The notes beneath the pieces were generated by a model. It had not been told where the DNA came from. It ran no database searches and saw only the letters and a list, made by a program, of their open reading frames with translations. Shown here one piece after another: positions 53,940-64,000 of a stretch of 64,000 nt of DNA (positions within the stretch are counted from its first letter, which is position 1; each line of letters starts with the position of its first letter). The stretch is from Pseudozyma flocculosa PF-1 (taxonomy: Eukaryota; Basidiomycota; Ustilaginomycetes; Ustilaginales; Ustilaginaceae). The position numbers and the translations under genes were made by a program. The stretch is taken from positions 1,357,759 to 1,421,758 of the forward strand of contig NW_006920869.1 in NCBI RefSeq assembly GCF_000417875.1, written 5' to 3'.

Positions 53940-56404
53940 ATGGCCAATCCATACTACCCGCCGGGTGGATCGCAGCGGCAGCGGGGCCAGAACGGTCAGC
54001 GGAACCCGCTCTCGATACCCTATCCCCAGGACCACCCCTACCTCGGCACCCCAACCAATGCCCACTTCTCGGATCCATATGCACCGGGCGGCTACGGCGA
54101 CGGGCACGACCGTCCGTTCTACAACCCCTACGCCAACGTCTCGAACGTTCAGCTCGAACCGCAGAGCCACAATGCTTCCAGCGAAAACCTCGTGGGCGGG
54201 GTAAAGCAGAGCTTCAGCGAGAAGCGTCTCCAAGAAGTCGACCTTCACCCGTACCATACCGACGACGGCCTTCCCCTGCCCAGCCAGCCTTTTGCTCGAG
54301 GTTATGGCGGTGTCACCGCAGCGACCGGGCCTGGCCGGTCATCGCGAGACATTGAGCGGCCCGAATCGCCCTTTGACGGCGTCTACAAGGACCGACCCCC
54401 GGTCTGGGAGAAGCTCAACCCAGAACAGCGCGAGATCCTCAAACAGTTTCCGCCGGATCTCGACGACGCCAACGGCGGAAAGTCGGGGATGCAGGCGGTC
54501 AAGGACATGCTCAAGAACTGGAAGCAGTTCTTCCGGCTCAAGTATCTTCGTGAGTCTGCGCTCCCGCAAACGGCGGTGCTCCATCATTGAATCTAGGCTG
54601 ACCTTCCGCATCTTCGTCCCACTCGCGAACAGACTGGTGGATCATTCTGCTCATCTGCGGCGCTGTCGTGGCCCTCGTCACCATCTACCACACTCAGATC
54701 GTCGACTGGCTGACGCCCATCTCCAAGAAGGCCAACTCGGTCTCGTGGGGCTGGACCATCCCGGTCGCCATCCTCTTTGTGCTCTGTGAGTTTTGGCACG
54801 CCCCTTGGATCCTACCAACAACGGCGGCACTGGGCCTCGGAGAGCTGACAGAGCCGCCTCCGCCCGACCTCCGCATGCTTGCAGCCTTTCCCCCGCTCTT
54901 CGGCCAGGAGATTGTCCTGGTCCTCGTCGGAATCGTGTATGGGCTCTGGCTTGGATTCGGCATCGCCAGTCTTGGCACGCTGCTCGGCGAGATCGGCAAC
55001 TTCTACGCCTTCAAGTACTGCCTGCGAAGCACGGCGGCAAAGTACGAGCGGAAGAACATCTACTACGCCTGCATGGCCGAGATGGTCCGTGAGGGGGGCT
55101 TCTGGGTCATGTTCCTGGCCCGCCTCTCGGCGGTGCCAGGCCACTTTACCACGGCCGTCTTTGCCACCGTCGGCATGAACATCTGGATCTTCACCTTGGC
55201 CGCCGTGCTGTCGCTGCCCAAGCAGCTCATCATCGTCTACTTTGGTGTCGCCATCGAGCAGGCGGGGGGCAAGGGCGAGTCGACGGCGTCCAAGATCATC
55301 AAGTACGTCGTGCTCGCCATCACCGTCATCATCACCATCTGGACCGCCCACTGGCTCTACATGAGGATGGAGAAGGTCAGGCCGGACGTCCAGAGGAAGC
55401 TGCGGATGCGCCGCTACGACCTTCTTACGGACGCCCGAGGCTCCGAGTACACCGCACGCGGAGGTCCTTCGACTGCCGAGGCTCGGCCCGTCGAGTCGAA
55501 TGGCGAGGACCGCGATACGTACGAACTCCGTCCACGGCAAGCGGGCCATGCGGGCTACTCACAGGCATCGCCGGCACAGTATGCTGGAGCCGAGACGTCC
55601 GGTCGCTACCATGGCGCCGACGAGGCCTACAACCGGGCCCCGGCCTCGTATGCTCCATCGCAGGCCCCCGCATCGCCCCAACAGAACCGAGCACCATCTG
55701 CCAACGCAGCTGGCGCGATCCAGTTCCACCGACCTCTGCGCAAGCAAACCCACGAAGACGCGCCCGCCACACCGCCCATCGATCCTGGTGGCTTCGACCA
55801 CGCCTCGGATCTCTCGCAAGCCCGCGCAGAGCTGATGCTGTCCCCCGCCAGCCCCGGCGCTAGGGCCGCCAACCAAGGCGGTCGGCCAAACATCCGGCTC
55901 GACACGCAGTTGAACGCCAAATATCAGCACGCCTCCGAGCTGGGCTCGGTCTACATGCTCGGCTCGGAGGCTTCGACGGCTCCGATGCACCAGGGCAGCT
56001 TCCAGCCCGGCCAGATTGTGTCGCCCTCTTCTCTGACACCGCCCGGGCAGGACCCGGGTGCACCCGTCCCGGCGCTGCAAGCATCATACCATTCGCCACA
56101 AGCCGAGCACTTTTCCGAGAGGTCCCCACTGCGAGGCAACGAGGACCGTCTCTCGCCGACATCCCCCGGAGCGGACCATGCACCGGCTCACGCGCTGCAC
56201 GGCGGCTCGCACGCCGACGCAGCTGGCAGCCAGCCGAACCACCGCCCGTACGGCGTCAGCCCTACCTCTACAGCTGCGTATGGCTACGAGCGAGATGCTC
56301 CGCCCGCGTACGCCAGCACGCCGTACCTCGCCGATCCATCGCAGCAGCTTCCGCCCCAGCAGCGAGTCTCGGACGAGGTGACGCGCTACCAGCTGCACGA
56401 CTGA
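53940..56404 (+). CDS. TVP38: Tvp38/TMEM64 family (VTT domain) Golgi membrane protein
   Basis: Multi-span protein of the VTT (SNARE-associated Golgi) family; yeast Tvp38 is in late Golgi vesicles. Three exons 53940-54549, 54633-54785 and 54885-56404 (introns 83 and 99 nt) give 760 residues. Residues 1-200 are a disordered Pro/Gly/Asn/Tyr-rich N-terminus; about 200-475 hold the VTT core: WWIILLICGAVVALV, VAILFVLSFPPLFGQEI (spliced), GIVYGLWLGFGIASLGTLLG, EMVREGGFWVMFLARLSAVP and a final TM near IIKYVVLAITVIITIW. The C-terminal 280 residues are Pro/Ser/Ala/Gly-rich and disordered. The second intron is a multiple of three without an in-frame stop, so the unspliced frame is also open; I choose splicing because it restores the family FVLSFPPLFG segment and has GTGAGT, GCTGAC and GCAG signals. 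Convergent with NCA2. Confidence 0.9.
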
Positions 56405-57138
56405 GGGGCGATGCGGATACCCCGCCCCGCCCTGCCATGCATCGCCGCCGTCCACCGCACCGCACCAGGCCATTCTTTCCGCCGCCTCTGTATCAGTATT
56501 CCATTTAGAGCGACCCGTCGACCACCGCCATGGCCGTCACCTGCCAGCACCGACATCACCGACAGCCGGGCCCCGCGCATCTTTTCAAGCCCGCCAGCAT
56601 CCATTGTGGCCCCACACGATCCCTGCATCGTCGGACAATTCCTCTTTCTCTTTCCCGCCTTGCCGTCACGGTACAAGCTTCGAGTGGACCTGGCGTCCAC
56701 GCATCACCACCACTCTCGTTACCGCGCGATCGACTGCGCTGCGCTGCCCTGCGCTGCCAGCTTCGCCGCCCTCTCGCTCATTTCTTCAATCATTGACCGT
56801 CGGCCCAGCCTGCCTCAAGGCTACATACCACGACGTCGACAGACGTCCTGTACACATCATTGCAGCCGCGAGGCATCTTCGCTCTCGCCGTCCCGCTTCT
56901 CGCGCCCCCTGTTGCTCGTCTTTCTCTTCCAACACAGCCTCCCTTGTATAGTTAGACGGTCGACTCTCTCTCTCTCCCTCTCGAACAGAGACCCGGGTGG
57001 GCCTGGGCCATCCATCCATTCAACCTCCGTTCCGTGTGCAACGTGACGTCGTCGTCGATCGTGATGGCGTCCTGGCAAGGGGGAGAGAGGGAGGGAGGGC
57101 AGACCACGTCGGCGGCGCGGCGCTGCGCTGTCGGGCAA
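56405..57138. other. Convergent 3' intergenic region (TVP38-like / NCA2)
   Basis: 734 bp between two stop codons, C/T-rich on the plus strand with a (CT)n run near 56958-56981. The frame 56411-57046 is Arg/Ser/His-rich with no domain signal. Confidence 0.4.
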
Positions 57139-59631
57139 TCAGACGCCGACGTGGATGATGCCGCCCCAGCTCCTCCACATCCTCTCGACAGCGGCTCGAC
57201 GACTCCAGTAACCCAGACCAGGCTGCTGGTCGACGAGGCTGGTACCGCGCTCCTCTTGCCTCTCGCTCTGCTCGCGTCGAGCCCGGGGCAGGTTGGAGGA
57301 TTCGAGGTCGCGCACGTCGTGCAGGAACTGGCGCTGCAGCCGTTTGGCCAGGTGCTTGTTGCCCTTGGAAGCCGAGAGGAGGAGCGGGTAGGACGAGGAG
57401 CGCAGCAGCGACAGGTCCAGCAGCATCAGGCCGTGGTTGAGCGGCGGCAGCGTCGAGTGCGTCGATGAGGGCGAGGAGAGCAGGTGGTCGATTCGTCTAC
57501 CGGGGGCGTTCGTCGGCGCGGTGGTCGTGGTACGAAAACGATCGTTGGTCACGTCAGCTCGGGCTGTACGATCGAGGCGCTGTAAATCAAGCATAGCATA
57601 GGAATGCCCTGGTACTCACCGCAACGCTTCCCACGCCCTGACCCTGAGGTTCTCGGCGTTGCGCCTGCCCCTCTTGGTCCCCGATCCACTGACCTTGCCC
57701 TTGAGCCACTGGACGCTGAGGTAGAGCACGCCGAGGGCGGGTGCGACGCCGACGGCGCCAAAGAGGAGCTGCTGGCTCTTGAGCAGCTTGTCGATGCCGC
57801 TCATGGCCACCTCGAGGTCGACCTTGGCCTTCTGGATCTGGATCAGCAGGCTCTGGATCAGCGACCCCTTGACGGCCGACTTGAGCGGGGAGCGCATCTC
57901 GTCCTCGTAGATTTTGAGGACGTAGGTCAGGTCGCCCTGGCGCACCCGCGACGCCACCGCGTCCAGCTCCGCGCCCGTGATGCCGTACTTTTCGCGCGTA
58001 AACGTCGACACCATCCTCTCGAGGCTCTCGAGGTCCGACTGGAGCGACTCGCGCGAGATGATGACGCCCGCGTCGTCGCGGCCGTGGCGCACCGTCTCGA
58101 GCAGCTGCACGCACGGCTCCCACACCCACCCGACCAGGAAGCCCCGCACCGTCTCCTTGGCCTCGTGCATCTTGGCCGCGATGCCGTCCCAGTTGTTGTT
58201 GAGGTAGCGCGACACGGCGAGCGCCGCAATCGGGTAGACGACCAGGCTCGGCCAATTCTGCGTCAGCGGCGAAGGCTGGCCGAACCGAGCAGGCGACAGG
58301 ATGAGGCGGGTGCGGTCACGGCTGCGTGGCAACGTCTCCTGCAGCAGCGTGCGAAGGGCAGTCGTGAGCGCATCGGCCGACGAAGATGCCGCCTCGATGT
58401 CGATCTTGATCTCGTCGGAAGTAGAAGTGCCGCTCGAATCGTCGTGGTCGAGGGCGGATGCTAGACGGTGGACCTTGGCACCGAGGTCCTGCAGCAGGCG
58501 GCTCTCCACAGCCTTGGCACTGAGAGAGTCGAGCGACACCTCATCATCGTCGCTGTCGCCCGGAGCGGCCTGTTGAAGGGCCAGCTCGCCCATCTTTGCC
58601 GCCAGCAGGTCGCGCTCGTGCATCAGCCCCTGACGCTTGCACCGGGCCTCGTGCCGGATCATGTGGGTTGGGGAAAGCTTGAGTGCCGCAGAGCGCAGTG
58701 CCTTTGCCCGGCGCTTCCTGGCCTTGATGCTGGTAGCTTCGTCTTCGTCGTCGTCGACCGCCTGTGCCGCTCGTGCCTGGCCAAACGCCCGGTCCCTGGC
58801 CCGCTGTTTGTCCTGGGCCTGCTGCTGGACCAGCGCGAATGTGATGCTGCCCTCGCTCCTGAACTGGTACGGGAAGAGGATGCCGGTGACCATGTTGGGG
58901 GTGGCGAGGATGGTGCGCAGCGTGTTTCGCAGGGTGACGTCCCTCTCGGACGAGGGGCGAGACTTGTTCGCGCGCTTGTCTGAAGAGGTCGAGTGACGGG
59001 CGAGATCCATGGTGCCCCGCACTGTGTGGGAGGCGTTCTCGGCGGCCAGTTCGAGCGTAGCGCCGACGAGGGCGGCGATGCGATGAGGCAGCGTCTGAAC
59101 GAGGTGAGCGAGGGTGCGGTAAGCCGACTCCTCGACCTCGGTCCAGAACCAGGCTTCGTCGTTGATCCTGCTCGCATCCTGGAGGAGGGCATCGAGGCCG
59201 AGGGCGTAGGCGGCGTAGGTGATCCTGGCCAGCGCAACGAGACGAAGCGTCTCGGCATTGTCCTGCGAGATGGGAGAAGGACCCTGGTCGAAGGCGGTGT
59301 TGGTGTCGCCCTGGCAAGCCTGATCGAGGCGGTCAAGGAGCCTGACGAGGGCCGAGTGGCTCGGGACGGCGGCCTTGTCGGTGATGGGGATGGCACGGAC
59401 GATGTCGGCGGCCGCTTTTGACACGGCGGCGTTGGTGGTAGCCTGTGCGGTCTGGTTTGCGGTGCTGGCTGTGCCGAGGTCTGCCTGATCGTCGGAGGCG
59501 GGTGTGGACGGCAAGGCGAGACTGGCCTCGTATCGCTCGAGCTGGGGCGCAAAGCGCGAGAGGACATCTGCGGCAAAGGAGCTGCTTGCGGATGCGGCGG
59601 TCGACGAGGAAGCAGAGTCTTTGAAGCCCAT
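57139..59631 (-). CDS. NCA2: Nca2-like mitochondrial protein (nuclear control of ATP synthase)
   Basis: Mitochondrial membrane protein; yeast Nca2 helps regulate expression of ATP synthase subunits 6 and 8. Two exons, 57620-59631 and 57139-57496 (intron 123 nt, GTGAGT...TAG with GCTGACG branch), give 789 residues. Start MGFKDSASSST; the frame is open upstream but that part is leader. The NCA2 domain is at about 460-750: QNWPSLVVYPIAALAVSRYL (TM), GFLVGWVWEPCVQLLETVRH, SLQSDLESLERMV, a second TM LLFGAVGVAPALGVLYL, and the C-terminal RIDHLLSS...LDLSLLRSSSYPLLL and AVERMWRSWG, which splicing brings in from the second exon. A long low-complexity N-terminal half precedes the domain. Convergent with TVP38-like; the nearest upstream gene is the small secreted protein gene. 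Confidence 0.9.
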
Positions 59632-60202
59632 TTCGACTGATGGTGCTGAGCGGCGGCGGCAGGTGGTGGTGATGATGATGATGGTGAAGACGAGGCGGAA
59701 CGGGCGAGAGCGGTTGACAGGCGGCCCATTCTCGAGTTGCGGCCATCGCCAGCCTCCACACCCTTCACCCGCCGCGTTCGGCGACAAAGAGAGGTGACAG
59801 CAGCGTGCATGCCGCCGCGACCACCCCGCTCGCGGCTCAGACCGCGCTACGCCCTCACTCACTCATCTCAATCAACTGCTTGGAGCATGACATCGCACTC
59901 AGTCGTGCCACCAGAACACAACAGAGAAAGACAGCACTGTAGTGTTCATTTGGAGGAGGGAGGTGGGTTGGAAGGGGGAAGGGGGAAGGGGGAAGGTGAC
60001 TAAACGGTACTGGGGAGCGAGGGTTTAGAGGGGCGAGCATAAGACGAGTTTAGAGGGAATGGGTCACATCGGCCATGGTCGACTCATAGCACAGCTTTGC
60101 CGGCCATCGAAACAAAGGGCTAATCTATTGGACCGGCGAGTCGCTGCTTGGTCGAGGCGCGGGCGGATACGGGCGCGCTGGCGGTGCCATGCAAACGCGG
60201 CC
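59632..60202. other. NCA2 promoter and 3' flank of the secreted protein gene
   Basis: 571 bp; a GGGAAGG run at about 59974-59996. No gene is seen. Confidence 0.4.
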
Positions 60203-60916
60203 CTACTGGAGCTTGCCCTTGATGGTGCCCTTGGCCACGTTGCACGAGCCGGCGAACTGCTTGAGCAGGTCGGTGTACGCGGACTGGTCCTGGATCCTGC
60301 CGTTGTCCAGGACGCAGAGGAACTTGGACGAGTCGGTACCCGGCTGCCAGCCGTTGCAGAGGGCGTGGTTGATGGTAAACTCGGGGTAGATGTGCTCGCG
60401 CTTGGCACCCTCGCAGCGCAGCACCTCGGTCTTGAAGTCGGCGGCGGTGGCAAGCACCACGGTCGCCCTGTCGTCCGGAGTAGGCGTAAAGGTGGCGAAC
60501 TGCAGCTCGCTCTGGCAGTGGTGCGAGAAGTCGTTGTAGCCGTTGGGGAACTGGCCAACGTCCGACACGCAGGTCCTGTCCTGGCCGGGTTCGCGAGTGT
60601 AGGAGCTGCAGACGCTCTGCTTGATGTAGTGCACAAACTGCTTCGAGGCACCGTAGCAGACGGCGGCGTCAAAGCGCTTGCCGTTCTCTGTCGGGCAACC
60701 AAGCAGGCAGAGTTACGGCGGGAGACGACGGTCGTCGCACAAGGGTCAGAAACAAGCTCGCCGGGCGGCACGACGGTCCACGGTTGCGTCCGCACGTGTC
60801 TACTCACCGACAGTGACGATGTGGACGTTGCGGTCGTGCTTGTCGGCCGTGGGCGCGGCAGTAGCAGCCGAGACGGCGAGGGCCGCAAGGATGAGAGACT
60901 TGGTGAATCCGAGCAT
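60203..60916 (-). CDS. Small secreted cysteine-containing protein, candidate effector
   Basis: Two exons, 60808-60916 and 60203-60687 (120-nt intron, GTGAGT...CAG), give 197 residues. Signal peptide 1-20 (MLGFTKSLILAALAVSAATA). The mature part has eight Cys in the second exon (VCYG, SVCSS, RTCVS, HHCQS, RCEG, LCNGW, FLCVL, GSCNV), all consistent with four disulfides, and a C-terminal IKGKLQ. The frame is intact from Met to stop. I do not recognise the family. Size, secretion and even Cys content fit a fungal effector or antifungal/structural secreted protein, but this is inference. The gene has a good TATA box about 127 bp upstream. Confidence 0.85.
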
Positions 60917-63751
60917 CGTGAAAGGTTTGCAGAGAGGTAATTAGCGGTGCTATGAGAGCTGTAGGCAGAGAGATGGGTGTGAGAGAGAGAGATGGAGAGT
61001 GATGTGGGGTGAAGACCGGTCATCGACGAACAGCGAGCTTCCTTATATCTCCTCGAGTCTGCAGTGGGCAACGGGTCGCTCGCGGCCCATCCGACACGCT
61101 GGCGGATGGTGGCTGTTGGTGGATGAGCTCCCCCCGCAGCGTCTGCGATACGTGGCGCCTCGTCGTCCGTCGGAGGTCCGAAGCCTCGACGACAGTTCCC
61201 CTAGCCCCTTGTGATCAGCTTGGACCGTTGTCAGCTCGGGCCGGCGTCATCGGAAGGTGGGAGGCCTATGCAGTCATCGAGCCCGAGAGGCAAAAAGGGA
61301 GCAACTCGAGGTCATGTCGCGAGGCATGGCGATGATCCAAAGGATTCCCGACGACTGAAGGCCTCGGACGGATGAGGCTGACGCGTTGGTGGGTCGACTA
61401 TGCGCAGCCACCGACTGAGAAAGGGGCACCCGTCTCACGAGATTGACCGGCGAGACGGGCGCCACCTCGTCCAGACTAAGACTGTCTTGCGGGTCACGCT
61501 CAACCCACCTCCGAGATGCACGGTGCGGAAAACTGAGTGCGTAGGCTCGGCCGGTGCACTCGCTTCGGTGCGACCGCGACCCACCTTTCGGAGGTCTGTA
61601 CCTAGTTCATTCCCGGCGTTCCCATCCGGCCTGCATCAGCGATGGAGGAGTGACCGGTGGGGCGCAGACCCCCTGAGACTCTGGTGGCCAGGGCGTTCTC
61701 GGCGAGCACCTCGAACGGTTCGAAGCTGCCAGCTGGCGGCTTCTAGCAATCGGGAGCGGCGACGAGGAGAGCCCAGCGTGTATTTCTTGTCATCACCCGG
61801 AGCTCTCGGACCGGCGTGTCTCTTTCAGCAATGATGACCAGTGTGAAGCAAGTCGGCGGCGTTGCGTGTCTCTTCGGCCGACGGCGGTGAGACGAGGTTG
61901 CAACTCGAACCTTCGCTGCGCGACTTCGTGTGTTCCAACCAGCTTCGCGTTCATGCTCGCTCGCACGGACATTGCTGCCAGACGTGGCCAGTCTGCGAGC
62001 AATGCTCATCGAACGGGCGACGCTCTCGCAGTCAAACGGCAGTATTGGCTCGAAAAAGTCCATGGTATCAGATGGAGAGAGGGCTCGACGAACGACAAAG
62101 ACGGCCTCTGCACACCCGCGGGGCGATGGGTGGCGGTACGAGTCAGTTTGGAGCCCGAGTCGGATGCTTATCATAGGCCATGACCCTAGGCTGCGACCCT
62201 CTAGCAGCACTGTAGCGAATCTACCAGGCGCTCTCCAAGTGGCCCTTGGTTCTGGTCGTTGAGTCGTACTCAGCCCCGGGGGGTCGAGACCTCGGGGTAT
62301 CAGCCCCGCGTTGCCTGAACAGCTCAAACTGTTGACGAAAGCGTGAACGGCGCGCGATGGCAAAAACGCGGTATATACGAGGCCAGGCGGCAGGCAAGCT
62401 GATGTGATGGAGTTCCGGTGGCGCGTACGGCGAATAGGCCGCTGGGCGTCACATGAGGCTCGAGGTGTGACGCCGCTCGCTTCCGGTGCCACCTCGTCTA
62501 GCTTCCGTGCGTAGCTCCGCCTTCCATCGCGTCCAGCCTGAGACGCCCCCTCTGTGCAGATCACCGGTCAAGGCTTGCTCGCAAAGCTACGTACATAACG
62601 CTTCTGCAGCTAGTTACGTCGAACCGGGTCCTATGTGGTTGAAGAGGGTCGCGAGTACGTACATACGTAGGGCATCGCCTGGTACCAGGTCGGTCCGATG
62701 CAACGATGCTGCGATCCCTCGCTGCTATTGGATGCCATGTTCCTGGTCTATGTGTGGTCTGCCGTTGTCAATCTGTAGCCACCAACAGGCCAGGAGGTAT
62801 GTACATGGTAGGGCCAAACAAAAGCATGGTGATGACGACGATGCGTACGTGCAAACCTGTAGACGGCTGGCACTTCCCGAGACACGGCGGCGGCGGCGGC
62901 CCGACCGGCGGCTCCGCATCGGAGATGCTGTCTAAGTTCGTCGAGCGGCTGCGCCTCATGACCCCTGCCTGCGCATTCGTCGATGCGGAACGAAAGAGGG
63001 CTCATCTCTCTCCTCCTGCCTTACACCAAGACGTAGACGGTCCGCAGGAAGTGTGGCTGCACCGTAGCTTCTCTCGCTCCGTCCGTAATGCGGAAAGCGG
63101 GGCGTTCATGCAGACGGGCATGTAGTCCCGGGACGATTTAATGACGTCCGAGATTCATCTGGGGAAGCAGGCAGGCTAGGTAGCCATTCACGTACGCCAC
63201 CTGCCGTTCACGATGGGCTCGGTGCTGTACAGGTACGTACCATCGTGCCCCGAGACTCGGCCGCCAACGCCTGCCACGGATCCGGCGCCCTACAACACGT
63301 ACGGCGCAGGTACATACAGGCAGGCTAGGTGACCTCGTCTTTGTCGCTGGGGCTCGGTCCTCTACCGGTATCACCTGCTTCCTCTGTGTTCTGCAACTCG
63401 GCCCTGAGTTTGGGTGGGTGAGACGACGTCGGACGCAAGCGTACCTGTACCCGTAAGCCTAGCCTGCAAACTAGTGTGCTGGCCGTCTCGCCGCCTCTCC
63501 TCGGCACCGGTATCCTGGCTGCACCATGGAGTCATACCAGACGTTCTCGGCCTAGCCTATCGAACCGTCGGATGTCCGTGACGGGACCCGCTGCCGGTGA
63601 GGAGACTAGACGCCAGCATCACAGTCACGCCAGGCACTACCGCACGCCCACAAACCCAAGAGCACGATGTGAAGGATGACAGGGGCAGCCAGCCTGTCCC
63701 CTGGGCATGTCTTTTCCCGTTCGTCGAGAGCGAGAGACCGAACGGCCAACC
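60917..63751. other. Gene-poor right-hand stretch
   Basis: 2.8 kb with no supportable gene apart from the secreted-protein promoter at its left end. Frames (for example 61743-62564 minus) show no domain. Short GTAC/ACGTAC motifs recur near 62590-62660 and 62800-62855, and CAGGCAGGCTAGGT-like runs near 63168-63182 and 63313-63330. Confidence 0.4.
61043..61047 (-). promoter_or_regulatory. Candidate TATA box of the secreted protein gene
   Basis: Minus-strand TATAA (context GAGATATAAGG), 127-131 bp upstream of the start at 60916. A strong TATA match in GC-rich DNA; suggests regulated expression. Confidence 0.5.
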
Positions 63752-64000
63752 TCACTGTCTCTTCCTCGTAAACACATCGAGCGCGCTCCGCGGTTGGCCG
63801 TCGTCGCCGCCGTCTCCGCCCGCCGCCTGGCGCGCCTTTTCGGCTTCTCTCTCCGCCTTCCGCCGCTCCAGCTTGGCTTTGATGGCGAGCTGCCGGCAAC
63901 GTCGAGACCGGAATGAAGTCGAGCTCGTCAGCCTCGGATCCTCGAAACGACCATCGCAAGCCCCGGCAGCGCAACGACCGGCCACTCACCTTGGTTGGGT
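63752..64000 (-). CDS. C-terminal exon of an unrecognised gene (partial, 5' end off window)
   Basis: Last exon 63752-63889 (46 codons including stop) plus a few bases of the previous exon (63990-64000), separated by a 100-nt intron with GTGAGT donor, GCTGACG branch and CAG acceptor. The readable tail is PTK|LAIKAKLERRKAEREAEK then a Gly/Asp-rich stretch and SALDVFTRKRQ. The highly charged KAKLERRKAEREAEKAR block is probably helical or coiled-coil. The gene body lies to the right of the window. I cannot name it. Confidence 0.65.

Noticed and set aside
54786..54884. Reading this stretch as coding in the Tvp38-like gene
   Set aside because: Splicing restores a conserved family segment and has donor, branch and acceptor signals; kept as an intron and as a finding.
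61743..62564. 273-codon minus-strand frame
   Set aside because: No signal peptide, domain or codon pattern like the neighbouring genes; likely chance in GC-rich DNA.

Overview
This window is nuclear DNA from a GC-rich basidiomycete fungus. The gene set points to Ustilaginomycotina (smuts and relatives), but the species cannot be fixed from sequence alone. The evidence is short introns (about 80-160 nt) with GTGAGT-type donors, CTGAC-like branch sites and CAG/TAG acceptors; pyrimidine-rich leaders; tRNA genes with introns next to the anticodon; and orthologues of yeast RAD7, GAB1, APL4, HOS2, NCA2 and EGT1. There is no operon structure: genes alternate strands as divergent and convergent pairs.

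Layout, 1-21.8 kb (gene-dense housekeeping block): a mitochondrial DEAD-box helicase (Mss116 type, cut by the left edge and an assembly gap), GPI-transamidase subunit Gab1/PIG-U, Arl2 GTPase, a SYLF+SH3 actin-patch protein (Ysc84/Lsb3), the Rad7 repair protein, an unrecognised 867-residue disordered protein, an SLC35F6-like transporter, a Hos2-class histone deacetylase and AP-1 gamma-adaptin. 22-43 kb (sparser): intron-containing tRNA-His and tRNA-Leu genes in a nested inverted arrangement, a membrane-anchored GH79 glycosidase, a cytosolic GH5 (subfamily 12-like) glucosidase, a secreted double-psi beta-barrel protein, an alpha/beta hydrolase with long disordered insertions and a four-TM membrane protein. 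43-47.4 kb: an ergothioneine synthase (Egt1) carrying a complete tRNA adenosine deaminase (Tad2) domain. 47.4-64 kb: a 3.8 kb gene-less stretch, an acetate/ammonium (GPR1/FUN34/YaaH) transporter, a Tvp38 family protein, Nca2, a small cysteine-rich secreted protein and the last exon of an unrecognised gene running off the right edge.

The standout is the EGT1-TAD2 gene (43466-47433). The Tad2 catalytic domain, with both zinc motifs intact, is inserted in frame inside the C-terminal sulfatase-like (FGE) domain of Egt1, so one polypeptide carries histidine methylation, sulfoxide synthesis and wobble A-to-I tRNA editing. The two tRNA-Leu(AAG) genes 3-8 kb away encode A34, the kind of base Tad2/Tad3 deaminates. 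I know of no description of this fusion. The second notable pattern is a TATA-like element 30-35 bp upstream of three of the four tRNA genes, with an AT-rich block in the same place at the fourth.
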